NCBI RefSeq assembly: GCF_019343495.1
Contig: NZ_CP072549.1
Span: 1,798,001 to 1,862,000 of the forward strand
DNA length: 64,000 nt
Source: Acinetobacter lwoffii
Lineage (GTDB): Bacteria; Pseudomonadota; Gammaproteobacteria; Pseudomonadales; Moraxellaceae
Reading direction: 5' to 3'
Shown: piece after piece, positions 28,526 to 37,373 of the stretch
Numbering within the stretch: position 1 is the first letter of the stretch
Layout: the number at the start of each line of letters is the position of its first letter
Position numbers and translations under genes: made by a program
Notes under the pieces: model-generated
Seen by the model: the letters and a program-made list of their open reading frames with translations, nothing else
Told to the model about the DNA's origin: nothing
Database searches by the model: none

Positions 28526-28854
28526 AGCTTAGCCAACAGAATCTTAAAAACCAGATTAAGTCTTCATTACCTTTCATCATATTAAGAGTGATTCCGCTAT
28601 CCCAATTGATATGACAGTTTAAATACACTTCTCTTTTCAAATTAGATAAAGAAAAAATAAAATTTTGATCTGCCTCTAGTTCACTATCTTTCTCACGATA
28701 CAATAATTTTTCTCGTAGGATTTTTTCTGATTTTCTTTTATCGTAGTTGGTATAAAACCTATTTAGATAGAATAATAAGAGTGAAGCTAAAAATCCTCCA
28801 ATTACGCCAATTGTAGCGGCTAATATATTTGAGTCCATTAACTCCCCCTTCCCA

Positions 28855-28887
28855 AAACAAAAAAGCGCATCCTTAGATACGCTTTTA
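28855..28887 (-). terminator. Terminator of the small lipoprotein-like gene
   Basis: On the minus strand AAAAGCGTATC and GATGCGCTTTT pair around TAAG and are followed by a T-run. It lies directly after the stop at 28917 and before the split gene. Confidence 0.85.
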
Positions 28888-28916
28888 ACCAAAAACTGCC
28901 TAAAGATCAAACACTA

Positions 28917-29294
28917 TTATGGACAGACCGCTTTCTGGAAAGTCTTGGTATTTGAACCTCTTGCACAACGATACAACTTCTCGGTGTTTTCCAGCATCCA
29001 GCTGTTATCTTCCCGTTTAAAATAATAAATGGTCTGTACCGAATGTACCGAATCATCCATTAAACCGGTTTCAGTGACTTTGACCTGTCCAATCGTGGGC
29101 GACTCTACCTTGTCAAAGAACTGCCGTAATTCAACCGTTGCCAGTTCCTTGCGTAAATCCGTTCTTAATTGTAAAACCTGTTCCAAAGGCGTGTCCGAAG
29201 ACGACTGTACCTTTGCAATGACCTGTTGAGCAGTTGCACAGCCTGAACCCAATATACCAAAATCGAGAGTTGCGACTGCCAATATCCGGAACAT
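28917..29294 (-). CDS. Exported, possibly lipid-anchored protein of unknown function
   Basis: The 125-residue protein begins with a signal-like segment (MFRILAVATLDFGILGSGC). The cysteine in GSGC may be a lipidation site, although the preceding residues fit the lipobox poorly. The rest is a compact soluble domain with two further cysteines near the C-terminus (YRCARG and AVCP) that could pair. The start at 29294 is preferred to 29336 because it places the hydrophobic segment at the N-terminus. I do not recognise the family. Terminators lie on both sides, so it is a single-gene unit. Confidence 0.65.
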   Translation of the reverse strand: MFRILAVATLDFGILGSGCATAQQVIAKVQSSSDTPLEQVLQLRTDLRKELATVELRQFFDKVESPTIGQVKVTETGLMDDSVHSVQTIYYFKREDNSWMLENTEKLYRCARGSNTKTFQKAVCP

Positions 29295-29390
29295 ATTATT
29301 TAACCCTTTATCGTCATTCTTATTCCAACCCATCATGCCGAGCTTCTTACTACAAAACCATTTAGACTCTGTAACTGTATTTACACAGCA

Positions 29391-29426
29391 ATAAAAAAGC
29401 GCACCTTTCGATGCGCTTTTTTCAAT
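29391..29426 (-). terminator. Terminator of the FAD-linked dehydrogenase gene
   Basis: AAAAAAGCGCAtC and GGTGCGCTTTTTT pair on the minus strand around GAAA and end in a T-run, just past the stop at 29436. Confidence 0.9.
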
Positions 29427-29435
29427 TCCGATCGA

Positions 29436-30845
29436 TTAAAGATCGAAAAGTTTACCCGGGTTCATGATGCCATTTGGATCGAACACTTTTTTCAGGGCTT
29501 TCATATATTCAATTTCTTCCGCCGAACGCGAATATTCAAGATATGGCTTCTTGGTCATGCCCACACCATGTTCCGCAGAAATTGAACCGTCATATTTTTT
29601 CACGGTATCAAAGACATACTTGTTCACCACCTGACATTTGGCAAAGAATTCATCTTTAGACAAATCAGCAGGTTTTAAGATATTTAAGTGCAAGTTACCG
29701 TCACCGATATGACCGAACCAGCAGATTTCAAAGTCTGGGTAATTCGTCGATACAATCGCATCAATTTCTTTAATGAATGCAGGAACGTGCGTGATCAGAA
29801 CGGAAATGTCATTTTTGTATGGAATAAATGGCGCGATAGATTCAGAAATATCTTCACGTAAACGCCATAAACTTTCTACTTGATCAAGGCTTTGGCTCAT
29901 TACGCCGTCCAGCACCCAACCTTGTTCCATGCAATGCTCGAAGATTTCCATCGCCTTGTCCATAATCGGTTCAAACGGCGCTTCAAACTCAAGCAACACA
30001 TAGAAGGGACATTCAGTTTCAAATGGACGTTGCACGTGACCATGTGCCAACACTTTTTGCATTGCCAGTTCACCAAAGAACTCGAACGCGGTTAAATCAA
30101 TTTTCGCCTGGAAGGCATGCAATAACGGCATGATCGCATCAAAGTCAGGTACACCCAGTACCATCACTTGCAGGTCTTGCGGTTGACGTTCAAGCTTGAT
30201 TTCTGCTTCCGTCACCAGACCCAGCGTGCCTTCACCACCGATAAATAAATGCTGAAGCGCATAACCGGTTGCATTCTTGATCATGCCTTTGTTCAGGCGC
30301 AATACATCGCCCTTACCTGTCACAACCGTCAGGCCAAGCACCCAGTTACGGGTCATGCCGTATTTGATGACTTTAATGCCGCCAGCATTGGTCCCGATGT
30401 TACCGCCAATTTGCGATGAACCTGCAGACGCAAAGTCAACCGGATAATACATGCCCTGCTCTTCAGCATAGTTTTGTAACTGTTCAGTCACTACACCTGC
30501 CTGTACACGCACCATGCGATCTGCCGGGAAGAATTCCAGAATCTGGTTCATCTTATCCATGCTGACCACGATCTCGCCATTGGCTGCGACTGCACCTGCA
30601 GAAAGACCGGTACGACCACCCGATGGAGTCACTGCAACGTTAAATTGGTTCGCCAATTTAACGATGTCTTGAACTTGCTCAGTGGACGATGGAAAAACGA
30701 CGACTGACGGGTTTGGATCAAAGTGCTTCGTATGATCGCGACCCCAATTCTGGAGGCTGTCCGTATCGGTTTTAATACGGTTTTCACCCACAATTGCAGT
30801 CAATTGGGTCAATAACTCAGGGGTTAAAGCGACTGGAGCATTCAT
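29436..30845 (-). CDS. FAD-binding oxidase, probable D-2-hydroxyglutarate dehydrogenase
   Basis: The 469-residue protein has the two-domain form of the VAO family: a PCMH FAD-binding domain (about 40-218, with PSGGRTGLSAGAV and GTLGLVTEAEIK) and the C-terminal FAD-linked oxidase domain (about 225-465, with CWFGHIGDGNLHLNI and SAEHGVGMTKKPYL). Relatives oxidise D-lactate, glycolate or D-2-hydroxyglutarate. Its position next to and divergent from serA points to the last, because SerA reduces 2-oxoglutarate and this partner recycles the product, as shown in Pseudomonas. That assignment is inference from context. Confidence 0.82.
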   Translation of the reverse strand: MNAPVALTPELLTQLTAIVGENRIKTDTDSLQNWGRDHTKHFDPNPSVVVFPSSTEQVQDIVKLANQFNVAVTPSGGRTGLSAGAVAANGEIVVSMDKMNQILEFFPADRMVRVQAGVVTEQLQNYAEEQGMYYPVDFASAGSSQIGGNIGTNAGGIKVIKYGMTRNWVLGLTVVTGKGDVLRLNKGMIKNATGYALQHLFIGGEGTLGLVTEAEIKLERQPQDLQVMVLGVPDFDAIMPLLHAFQAKIDLTAFEFFGELAMQKVLAHGHVQRPFETECPFYVLLEFEAPFEPIMDKAMEIFEHCMEQGWVLDGVMSQSLDQVESLWRLREDISESIAPFIPYKNDISVLITHVPAFIKEIDAIVSTNYPDFEICWFGHIGDGNLHLNILKPADLSKDEFFAKCQVVNKYVFDTVKKYDGSISAEHGVGMTKKPYLEYSRSAEEIEYMKALKKVFDPNGIMNPGKLFDL

Positions 30846-31199
30846 CGTTTACAGACCTAGCATGATTTAAACAAGAGAGACTTCGCTGGTTCATTTGCAC
30901 ATTTTTTACGCATAAAAACATGGATACAAATCAGGCGAAACATGATTATTAAAGCACCGGATCACGCTGCTTTAAAAGCATGGCGCAATATTATAAGCTA
31001 TTTTTTAGCGTTTCCCTCGAAAAATGAAAATTTTGATAATATACCTTTGAAAATGCAGATTTAAATCAAATACCATGATCATTATTATCAATATATCTTG
31101 CCAGAATAGCTGATGTGAGCGTCATCAAGGAAATGTATAAGTGCGCTTTTCCTGTGCTATTATACCGCGACTAAATTTGGCCTTTGTAGCGGAGCCGTA
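30846..31199. other. Divergent promoter region of the dehydrogenase and serA
   Basis: These 354 bases hold the promoters of two divergent genes. The AT-rich centre (about 31020-31100) is followed by a GC-richer stretch just before serA with the start-proximal GCGGAGCC. I see no clear repeat or riboswitch. Confidence 0.4.
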
Positions 31200-32432
31200 A
31201 TGAGCCAACATCTATCTCTACCTAAAGATAAAATCCGTTTCTTGTTGTTAGAAGGCGTTCACCAGAATGCAATCGACACTCTAAATGCTGCTGGATATAC
31301 CAACATCGATTATCGTAAAACTGCGCTTGAGGGTGAAGCGTTGAAAGAAGCGATCAAAGATGCTCACTTCATCGGTATTCGTTCCCGTACTCAATTGACT
31401 GAAGAAGTCTTTGAAGCTGCGAACAAACTGATTGCTGTCGGTTGTTTCTGTATCGGTACCAACCAGGTGAACCTGGACGCTGCAATGCGTCGCGGTATTC
31501 CAGTCTTTAACGCACCTTACTCAAATACGCGTTCAGTGGCTGAACTTGTACTTGCTGAAGCAATTCTTCTTCTACGCCGTGTACCTGAAAAATCAGCAGA
31601 CACACACACAGGCGGCTGGAACAAATCTGCAGTTGGTTCGTTCGAAACACGTGGTAAAACTTTAGGTATCGTAGGTTACGGTTCAATTGGTTCACAACTT
31701 TCTGTACTTGCTGAAAGCATGGGTATGAAAGTGATCTATTTCGATACAGTGACTAAATTGCCTTTAGGTAATGCACGTCAAGTCGGTAGCTTAGGCGAAC
31801 TTTTGGCAAATGCCGATGTGGTTTCTCTACACGTTCCTGATGTTCCATCTACACGTAACTTCATGACCAAAGATCAGTTCGCGCAAATGAAAGAAGGTTC
31901 GATCTTCATTAATGCGGCACGTGGTACCTGTGTCGTGATCGAAGACCTGGCAGATGCGATCAAATCTGGTCACATTGCTGGTGCTGCGGTTGACGTATTC
32001 CCGAAAGAACCTAAAGCGAACGGTGAAGAATTTGTTTCTCCACTGCGTAACCTGCCAAACGTGATCCTGACTCCGCACGTGGGTGGTTCGACCATGGAAG
32101 CGCAAGCGAACATCGGTCTGGAAGTCGCTGAGAAATTTGTAGCTTATTCTGACAAAGGTATGACTTTATCTGCGGTGAATTTCCCAGAAATCGCATTGCC
32201 ATTGACTGAAGGCAAACACCGTTTACTGCACATCCATCAAAATATTCCGGGCGTGTTGTCTAAAATCAACAACCTGTTTGCTGAACAAGGCATCAACATC
32301 TCTGGTCAGTCACTGATGACTAAAGGTGATGTCGGTTACCTGGTAATGGATGTCGATGCTGCTGCATCTCATGAAGCACTCGATATGCTTTCGAATGTTG
32401 AAGGTACAATCCGCGCACGCGTATTGTTCTAA
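31200..32432 (+). CDS. serA: D-3-phosphoglycerate dehydrogenase
   Basis: SerA catalyses the first step of serine synthesis, oxidising 3-phosphoglycerate, and in the reverse sense reduces 2-oxoglutarate to D-2-hydroxyglutarate. The 410-residue length is that of the E. coli form. The NAD-binding loop is GIVGYGSIGSQ, the catalytic residues lie in INAARGT (Arg), the following Glu/Asp of AVDVFPKEP, and the His of TPHVGGST. The last 70 residues form an ACT domain (HQNIPGVLSKINNLFAEQGI) that binds serine for feedback control. Confidence 0.97.
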   Translation: MSQHLSLPKDKIRFLLLEGVHQNAIDTLNAAGYTNIDYRKTALEGEALKEAIKDAHFIGIRSRTQLTEEVFEAANKLIAVGCFCIGTNQVNLDAAMRRGIPVFNAPYSNTRSVAELVLAEAILLLRRVPEKSADTHTGGWNKSAVGSFETRGKTLGIVGYGSIGSQLSVLAESMGMKVIYFDTVTKLPLGNARQVGSLGELLANADVVSLHVPDVPSTRNFMTKDQFAQMKEGSIFINAARGTCVVIEDLADAIKSGHIAGAAVDVFPKEPKANGEEFVSPLRNLPNVILTPHVGGSTMEAQANIGLEVAEKFVAYSDKGMTLSAVNFPEIALPLTEGKHRLLHIHQNIPGVLSKINNLFAEQGINISGQSLMTKGDVGYLVMDVDAAASHEALDMLSNVEGTIRARVLF

Positions 32433-32445
32433 TTCAATATAGTAG

Positions 32446-32477
32446 AAAAACCACAGCTCTCGGGCTGTGGTTTTTTG
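32446..32477 (+). terminator. Rho-independent terminator after serA
   Basis: AAAACCACAGC and GCTGTGGTTTTTT form a nine-base-pair stem with a TCTCGG loop followed by T's. Confidence 0.92.
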
Positions 32478-32556
32478 TTTTTTAAGGTTTTTATTTTAAA
32501 ACTTTTTCAGCTTATGCTGCTCTTCCGTTATTCGAGCAATCGAAACCTATTTAGTC

Positions 32557-33423
32557 ATGCTGAATTTTAAAATTGCACCCATCGTGCAAGCGCCGCTGAT
32601 TTTGCTGATCGCCATGATCAGTATGCAAAGCAGTGGTTCCTTTGCCAAATATCTGTTCGGTCAGTTTCCGATCCTGACTGTTTCCGCAATGCGTCTGCTT
32701 TTGGGCGCTGTGATTTTGGCACTGATTTTTAAAATTTGGCAAATCCATTTCAGACAGATCAAATGGCCGGCCATTATCAGTTATGGCCTTGCTCTGGCCG
32801 GCATGAACCTCTTGTTTTACCTATCGATTGATCGCCTACCGCTGGGAATTGCCGTCTCTTTTGAATTCATTGGCCCCTTAAGTGTTGCCCTGTTTTATGC
32901 ACGGCAAAAATTCGACTTTGTCTGGGTCGGACTGGCGATTCTGGGCCTGGTTCTGCTATTTCCTTTTGATCAGGCTGCCCAGCCACTTGACCCGATCGGG
33001 ATTGCATTTGCCTTGGGTGCCGGTGCCTGCTGGGCCTTATATATCGTTGCCGGCCAAAGACCTTCAGGCATTTCTGGCAATCATACTGTATGCTTGGGCA
33101 TGTTTGTCGGTATGCTGGTTTTGATGCCGATTTCGCTCTTTGCAGGCATGCCGGCACATACTTTTGAACCGATGAGTTTGCTGTATTTTGTGGCTTTGGC
33201 AGTACTGGCCAGTGCCCTGCCTTTCACACTGGAAATGATTGCCCTGCGTAATTTAAGCGCACTGAGTTTCGGCACCTTGATGAGTTTGGAACCCGTTATT
33301 GCCGCACTCTCAGGCCTATTGTTTCTGGGTGAAACCTTGTTGTGGACACAGTGGCTGGCATTGGCCACGATTATCAGTGCTTCGGTAGGCTGTACAGTGA
33401 CAGCACAAAAAAGGAAGCATTGA
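32557..33423 (+). CDS. EamA-family (RhtA-like) metabolite exporter, first copy
   Basis: The 288-residue protein has ten hydrophobic segments in two EamA repeats and resembles RhtA, the threonine/homoserine exporter, with NLLFYLSIDRLPLGIAV and SFEFIGPLSVAL at the third and fourth helices. It is a paralogue of the product at 34975-35853, which shares the same motifs; the two flank an unrelated lipoprotein gene. The substrate is not known. Confidence 0.83.
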   Translation: MLNFKIAPIVQAPLILLIAMISMQSSGSFAKYLFGQFPILTVSAMRLLLGAVILALIFKIWQIHFRQIKWPAIISYGLALAGMNLLFYLSIDRLPLGIAVSFEFIGPLSVALFYARQKFDFVWVGLAILGLVLLFPFDQAAQPLDPIGIAFALGAGACWALYIVAGQRPSGISGNHTVCLGMFVGMLVLMPISLFAGMPAHTFEPMSLLYFVALAVLASALPFTLEMIALRNLSALSFGTLMSLEPVIAALSGLLFLGETLLWTQWLALATIISASVGCTVTAQKRKH

Positions 33424-33424
33424 A

Positions 33425-33457
33425 TAAAAATAAAGGCGCTAGAGCGCCTTTATTTAA
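33425..33457. terminator. Bidirectional terminator between the EamA gene and the convergent lipoprotein gene
   Basis: AAATAAAGGCGCT and AGCGCCTTTATTT are long inverted arms around AG with A/T tails on both sides. Confidence 0.85.
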
Positions 33458-33476
33458 GATTACTTATTTTCAAATT

Positions 33477-34610
33477 TTAACGTGGTGTTGCGTCTTTAAT
33501 TGCAGTATTTAATGCATTTGCTGCTGTCACATTATAGCCATCACATGCGGAAGCAAGATGGTCATAATTGTATTCTGTCCATTTGATCATTAAAGGACTT
33601 GCACCCTCTTGCTTTAAGCTGTCCACCGCAACCCTTTTGGATTGCGCAATATAGTCAGCGTGATCAATATGTTCCCCATGTTCAGAGAAAGCACTTGGAT
33701 AAATTTCACCTTGATATTCGATCGCACCAAAATATTTATAATATTGCATAGCTTCGTCTTTATATTCTGCCTTTTTATATTTCAAGTTAGACATCGATTC
33801 ATCCAGAATATCTTTTGCCAGATCTCCAATTCTTTCGCCAGCCTGCCATTCATCAAGTGTGCGATAACCGGCCTTTATATCCGGATCAAATTCAATATAT
33901 TCTTTCTCAGGGTGTTCCGCCAGAATACGGAAACATTGAGATCCATTCGGGAAGGTACGGGCTTTTTGTAAACCAACAAAGTTGCTTGCAAACTCATTAT
34001 AATATTTACGGTCAGCGGCTGTCGTATTATCAATATTAAAGAATACCCGGGTCTCAGTATCATCATACATCTTCACCACAGCAATATTAGTGCGTTCAGT
34101 TAATGCCTTACCAGACAGGTCATACCACTCTATATGCCGATGATTACTGATGTTGTTTTCCGGTATCGTTACAGGGCGGCTCGTAAATCTGTCCGGTGTA
34201 TTTTCCAATACTTTTTCCAGCTTATAACCTAATGTCGTAAGTGTACGATCTGTAGGGAACACGCCTTGCTCTGTGACATAAATTGGAAAAACAATATCCT
34301 CTTCAATCGCATATTCAGTATCAACAGCGCTGTTATCATCCGCATATAATATGCCGTCAGTAATTTTATTTTTATGACTGGCTAACAGAAGTTTTTGCGA
34401 TTCCATCTCTGATCCATCAATATTCGGTAAGTTGAATTGATAGTTATAGAATTCCGAAATGGTGTCTGATGCTCCATCACCCGGGGTTCCAGGATTGGTG
34501 GGTGCCGGTTGACTAGTGACTGGTCCATTATTATCAGAACTATCGGAACCACCACCACATGCTGCCAGCATGCAGCTAAAAATGGCGCAAGAGAGTATTC
34601 TTAATTTCAT
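33477..34610 (-). CDS. Lipoprotein of unknown function
   Basis: The 377-residue precursor has a lipoprotein signal ending in MLAAC, followed by a Gly/Ser-rich then Pro/Thr-rich linker to about residue 50, and then a soluble domain with no family I recognise. Three or more cysteines occur in the mature body, including SQCFRI and ASACDGYN near the C-terminus. The gene is visibly AT-rich compared with the two EamA genes on either side, which suggests acquisition. It is likely anchored in the outer membrane and exposed to the periplasm or surface. Confidence 0.75.
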   Translation of the reverse strand: MKLRILSCAIFSCMLAACGGGSDSSDNNGPVTSQPAPTNPGTPGDGASDTISEFYNYQFNLPNIDGSEMESQKLLLASHKNKITDGILYADDNSAVDTEYAIEEDIVFPIYVTEQGVFPTDRTLTTLGYKLEKVLENTPDRFTSRPVTIPENNISNHRHIEWYDLSGKALTERTNIAVVKMYDDTETRVFFNIDNTTAADRKYYNEFASNFVGLQKARTFPNGSQCFRILAEHPEKEYIEFDPDIKAGYRTLDEWQAGERIGDLAKDILDESMSNLKYKKAEYKDEAMQYYKYFGAIEYQGEIYPSAFSEHGEHIDHADYIAQSKRVAVDSLKQEGASPLMIKWTEYNYDHLASACDGYNVTAANALNTAIKDATPR

Positions 34611-34634
34611 TATTATCTACCTTAATTATTTGAT

Positions 34635-34727
34635 ATTGTTATTTTAATGCTGTCCCGAAACACGGGATCTAAGATGTTTTCATTGTTATTTTAAAACTAA
34701 CCCGAATCACGAGGTCTAAGATATTTT
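34635..34727. repeat. Two tandem copies of a 46-bp imperfect repeat
   Basis: The first copy (34635-34680) and second copy (34682-34727) share ATTGTTATTTTAA at the start, a CCCGAA-n-CACG core and the end CTAAGAT-n-TTTT. They lie upstream of the lipoprotein gene and the second EamA gene. The first core contains a CCCG...CGGG symmetry. They may be duplicated regulatory sites or a duplicated piece of leader. Confidence 0.6.
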
Positions 34728-34974
34728 AATAAATATAGAAACAAGATCAATTTAAAAATTGATTAATTTGTAACCGCAATTACATAGAAGGTTAACTTTG
34801 AATTTAAAATCTTTAGGTATTTGATCGGGCCAAAACTTAACTTGATTGAATCAAAATTTAAGTTCGCCTCGGCAAAATATTTCCTTGCCCTACTCATTAA
34901 AAATTAACCAGTTTGCTATAATTTCACTTTCCCCTATTTCTCATTTTCACCCATTCTGGGTAGAAGCTGCTTCC
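34728..34974. other. Region upstream of the second EamA gene
   Basis: AT-rich promoter-like sequence. An ATG-started extension of the EamA frame begins at 34846, but its residues are not transporter-like, so I treat it as leader. Confidence 0.4.
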
Positions 34975-35853
34975 ATGCCAAACGCCCAACTCCTTGCCGT
35001 ATTGTTCATGGTCTTATCCATGACCTCCTACCAGATCAGTGCATCTTTTGCCAAACAGCTGTTTAGTGTGCTGGATCCGGTCACTGTGACCATTTTAAGG
35101 CTGTGCTTTGCAGCAATGATTGTTGGGGTAATGTTTCGTTCTTGGAAAATCATTCAGCGGTTGCCTTTTTTGAAATGGCGGGATTTACTCTGCTATAGCG
35201 CCGCTTTAGGGGTCATGAATATTTTATTCTATCTGTCTCTGGGAAGATTACCGCAGGGAATTGCAGTCGGTCTGGAGTTTATTGGTCCTTTGGGTCTGGC
35301 CCTGCTCTCGATCAAACATCGTAGTGATTATATTTGGGTATTGATGGCCATTTTAGGCATTGCGTTAATGGTGCCATGGGGACAGGCCAATAGTAGTAAT
35401 TTCGACCTTCTGGGCGCCGCCTGTGCTTTAGGTGCGGGTTTATGTTGGGCACTGTATATTTTCTTCGGGCAACGCGTGGTGCAGCAAAATATCGGCATGC
35501 ATGCACTGACTATTGCGATCAGTATTTCAGCCTTATGCCTGTTACCAATCGGACTGTATAACAATGCTCCTGCCTTGATAGACACCCAGTATTGGGGCAA
35601 GGCAATTACTATTGCTGTACTGGCAACAGCCATTCCTTATGCTCTGGATTTAAAGGCACTTCAGCATTTGAATAAAACCAGCTATGGCACCCTGTCCAGC
35701 CTGTCTCCGGCTTTGGCTGCACTGGCCGGTTTTGTACTATTAGGCGAAAAAATTACGCTTCTTCAGGCCGTGGCACTGATCTGTATCATGCTAGCATCAG
35801 TCGGTGTGACTGTACGTGCCGCCCGTCAAGGATCAGCAGAAAAGAATACCTAA
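34975..35853 (+). CDS. EamA-family (RhtA-like) metabolite exporter, second copy
   Basis: This 292-residue ten-helix protein is a paralogue of the product at 32557-33423: NILFYLSLGRLPQGIAV, LEFIGPLGLALL and the C-terminal YGTLSSLSPALAALAGFVLLGE (read in parts) match position for position. The ATG at 34975 starts the first membrane helix cleanly; the start at 34846 would add 43 residues of poor likeness. The substrate is probably an amino acid or related metabolite, by family. Confidence 0.83.
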   Translation: MPNAQLLAVLFMVLSMTSYQISASFAKQLFSVLDPVTVTILRLCFAAMIVGVMFRSWKIIQRLPFLKWRDLLCYSAALGVMNILFYLSLGRLPQGIAVGLEFIGPLGLALLSIKHRSDYIWVLMAILGIALMVPWGQANSSNFDLLGAACALGAGLCWALYIFFGQRVVQQNIGMHALTIAISISALCLLPIGLYNNAPALIDTQYWGKAITIAVLATAIPYALDLKALQHLNKTSYGTLSSLSPALAALAGFVLLGEKITLLQAVALICIMLASVGVTVRAARQGSAEKNT

Positions 35854-35939
35854 AAGCCTTATTGGAATTTGAACAACTGATTAAATATCCTATCCATTCT
35901 GTGTTTTTACTTGCTTTGAAAGCAAAATATAGAAGACAT

Positions 35940-35971
35940 AAAAAAGATGGCACTACAGCCATCTTTTTTAT
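35940..35971. terminator. Bidirectional terminator between the second EamA gene and the hemerythrin gene
   Basis: AAAAAGATGGC and GCCATCTTTTTT pair around ACTACA. Confidence 0.9.
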
Positions 35972-35993
35972 TTGTTCGACTTGAATGCAAAGC

Positions 35994-36461
35994 TTAGCTT
36001 TGTACCAGCATATCTTTTTTCATGTCTTTATAACGCTGGTATTCATTCTTATACTGCACTGCTAAAGCGGTCTTCTGCTCTTCACCCAGAATTTTACCGG
36101 CCTGCTGGAAGAAACCATGTTCCTCTTCTTTTAAGTGATGATGCACTTTTTCGGAAAGTTTTTTGGCCATGGCAATCCAGCCTGGATTACTCAATTCAGT
36201 TACAGTTAATTCCTCGATCATTTCGTCCATTTCATGATGTTCAGCTAAAGCATGGCGGGTAATATTCAGGCCTGAATCAGTCATCATCAAGGGAATATAA
36301 AAATAACGGTCTTCCGCAGCTTCATGCGCAAATAATTCATTTTTCAGTTGCTTGAACAGCTCACGGCGTTCTGGTGTATCCCCGGAAGTCTGTAATAGTT
36401 TTTCTGCAAGATCACGCTGAATCTCATGACTCTCTCTTAATGCTTCAAAAATAGTCGTCAT
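35994..36461 (-). CDS. Hemerythrin-like (HHE) domain protein
   Basis: The 155-residue protein is a four-helix hemerythrin-type bundle. The likely di-iron ligands are H12, H46 and E50 (in FAHEAAED), histidines in LAEHHEMDE and those in KVHHHLKEEEHGFF. Relatives sense or bind oxygen and NO, or protect against oxidative stress. It lacks an additional signalling domain. It is a single gene, convergent with the second EamA gene. Confidence 0.85.
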   Translation of the reverse strand: MTTIFEALRESHEIQRDLAEKLLQTSGDTPERRELFKQLKNELFAHEAAEDRYFYIPLMMTDSGLNITRHALAEHHEMDEMIEELTVTELSNPGWIAMAKKLSEKVHHHLKEEEHGFFQQAGKILGEEQKTALAVQYKNEYQRYKDMKKDMLVQS

Positions 36462-36578
36462 TCCGATATTTCTCCGATTGTTTTATTTTTCATATCATTG
36501 ATTCTAGAAGATTTTCAGAACAGGTTTAGACGCAGTTTATACAGTGATTTGTTAAGAAATTTTAATATCGAGAATGAT

Positions 36579-37361
36579 TTACATCGGGTTTAGATCTAAA
36601 AAAAACATCTGGTATGCCATCCGGCAAATCAGCAGACTGACCAGAATCAGGAATAAAATCCGGATAAAGCCACTGCCATATTTAAATGCCAAACGCACCC
36701 CGACCAAGGAACCACAAATATTGGCTACCGCCATCATTGTCCCGACCATAAACAGCACATTGCCACTGGGAATAAAAAAGCTTAAGGCGGCCAAGTTGGT
36801 GGTGAAATTGGCAATTTTCGATAAGGCTGATGCATGCAGGAAGTCGACGCTTAAATAGCGAATAAAAAAGAAAATAAAGAAACTGCCGGTGCCCGGACCA
36901 AAGATACCATCATAAAAGCCTATCGCCAGACTACCCAAAGCGGCCAGTATCAGCATTTTCCGATTCAGTTTTTGTTCGGTATGCACCTGGCCAAACTGTT
37001 TTTTCATCAAGGTATAGATTGCGATCACGATCAACATGACCAGCACAAAAGGCTTAAGGATCTCGACTGGAATTAGCGTAACGCTGGCTGCACCAATAAA
37101 AGAACTGACAAAACTGCACAGTGCAATCACGCTCAAGAGCAACCAGGGCAGTTTTACCTGACGCAGGTAGGAAAATGCCGCAGAAGCGGTGCCACAAATG
37201 GACGCGAGTTTATTGGTGCCAAAGACCGTAGCAGGCTGTAAATGCGGTAAAGTCCCCATAATTGCCGGGATCTGGATCAGACCACCACCGCCCACGGCAG
37301 CATCAATCGCCCCTGCAAAAAATGCAAAGACAACCAGACTGATGATGATCTCAATTTCCAT
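36579..37361 (-). CDS. TSUP-family (TauE/SafE) membrane permease
   Basis: The 260-residue protein has seven or eight hydrophobic segments in two repeats, with the family motifs AGAIDAAVGGGGLIQIP near the N-terminus and GFYDGIFGPGTGSF in the second half. TSUP proteins carry sulfite, sulfonates or organic acids; which applies here is not known. It follows truB by 12 bases on the same strand, so the two are very likely cotranscribed. Confidence 0.88.
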   Translation of the reverse strand: MEIEIIISLVVFAFFAGAIDAAVGGGGLIQIPAIMGTLPHLQPATVFGTNKLASICGTASAAFSYLRQVKLPWLLLSVIALCSFVSSFIGAASVTLIPVEILKPFVLVMLIVIAIYTLMKKQFGQVHTEQKLNRKMLILAALGSLAIGFYDGIFGPGTGSFFIFFFIRYLSVDFLHASALSKIANFTTNLAALSFFIPSGNVLFMVGTMMAVANICGSLVGVRLAFKYGSGFIRILFLILVSLLICRMAYQMFFLDLNPM

Positions 37362-37373
37362 ATATTGACTCGA

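Larger units (their letters stand above)
27413..28838 (-). pseudogene. Gene of unknown function split by an IS5-family element
   Basis: The 5' part starts at an ATG (28836-28838) with a strong GGGGGAG site and encodes a membrane helix (about residues 7-25) followed by a charged cytoplasmic region. It runs to 28524, where the IS begins. The 3' part resumes at 27682 and ends at 27413. When the element and one copy of the TA duplication are removed, the two parts join in one frame through ...WLSLVRFFPQDHF..., giving a 194-residue protein. I do not recognise the family. With the IS in place, the protein is truncated after about 105 of its own residues, so it is probably inactive. Confidence 0.85.
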
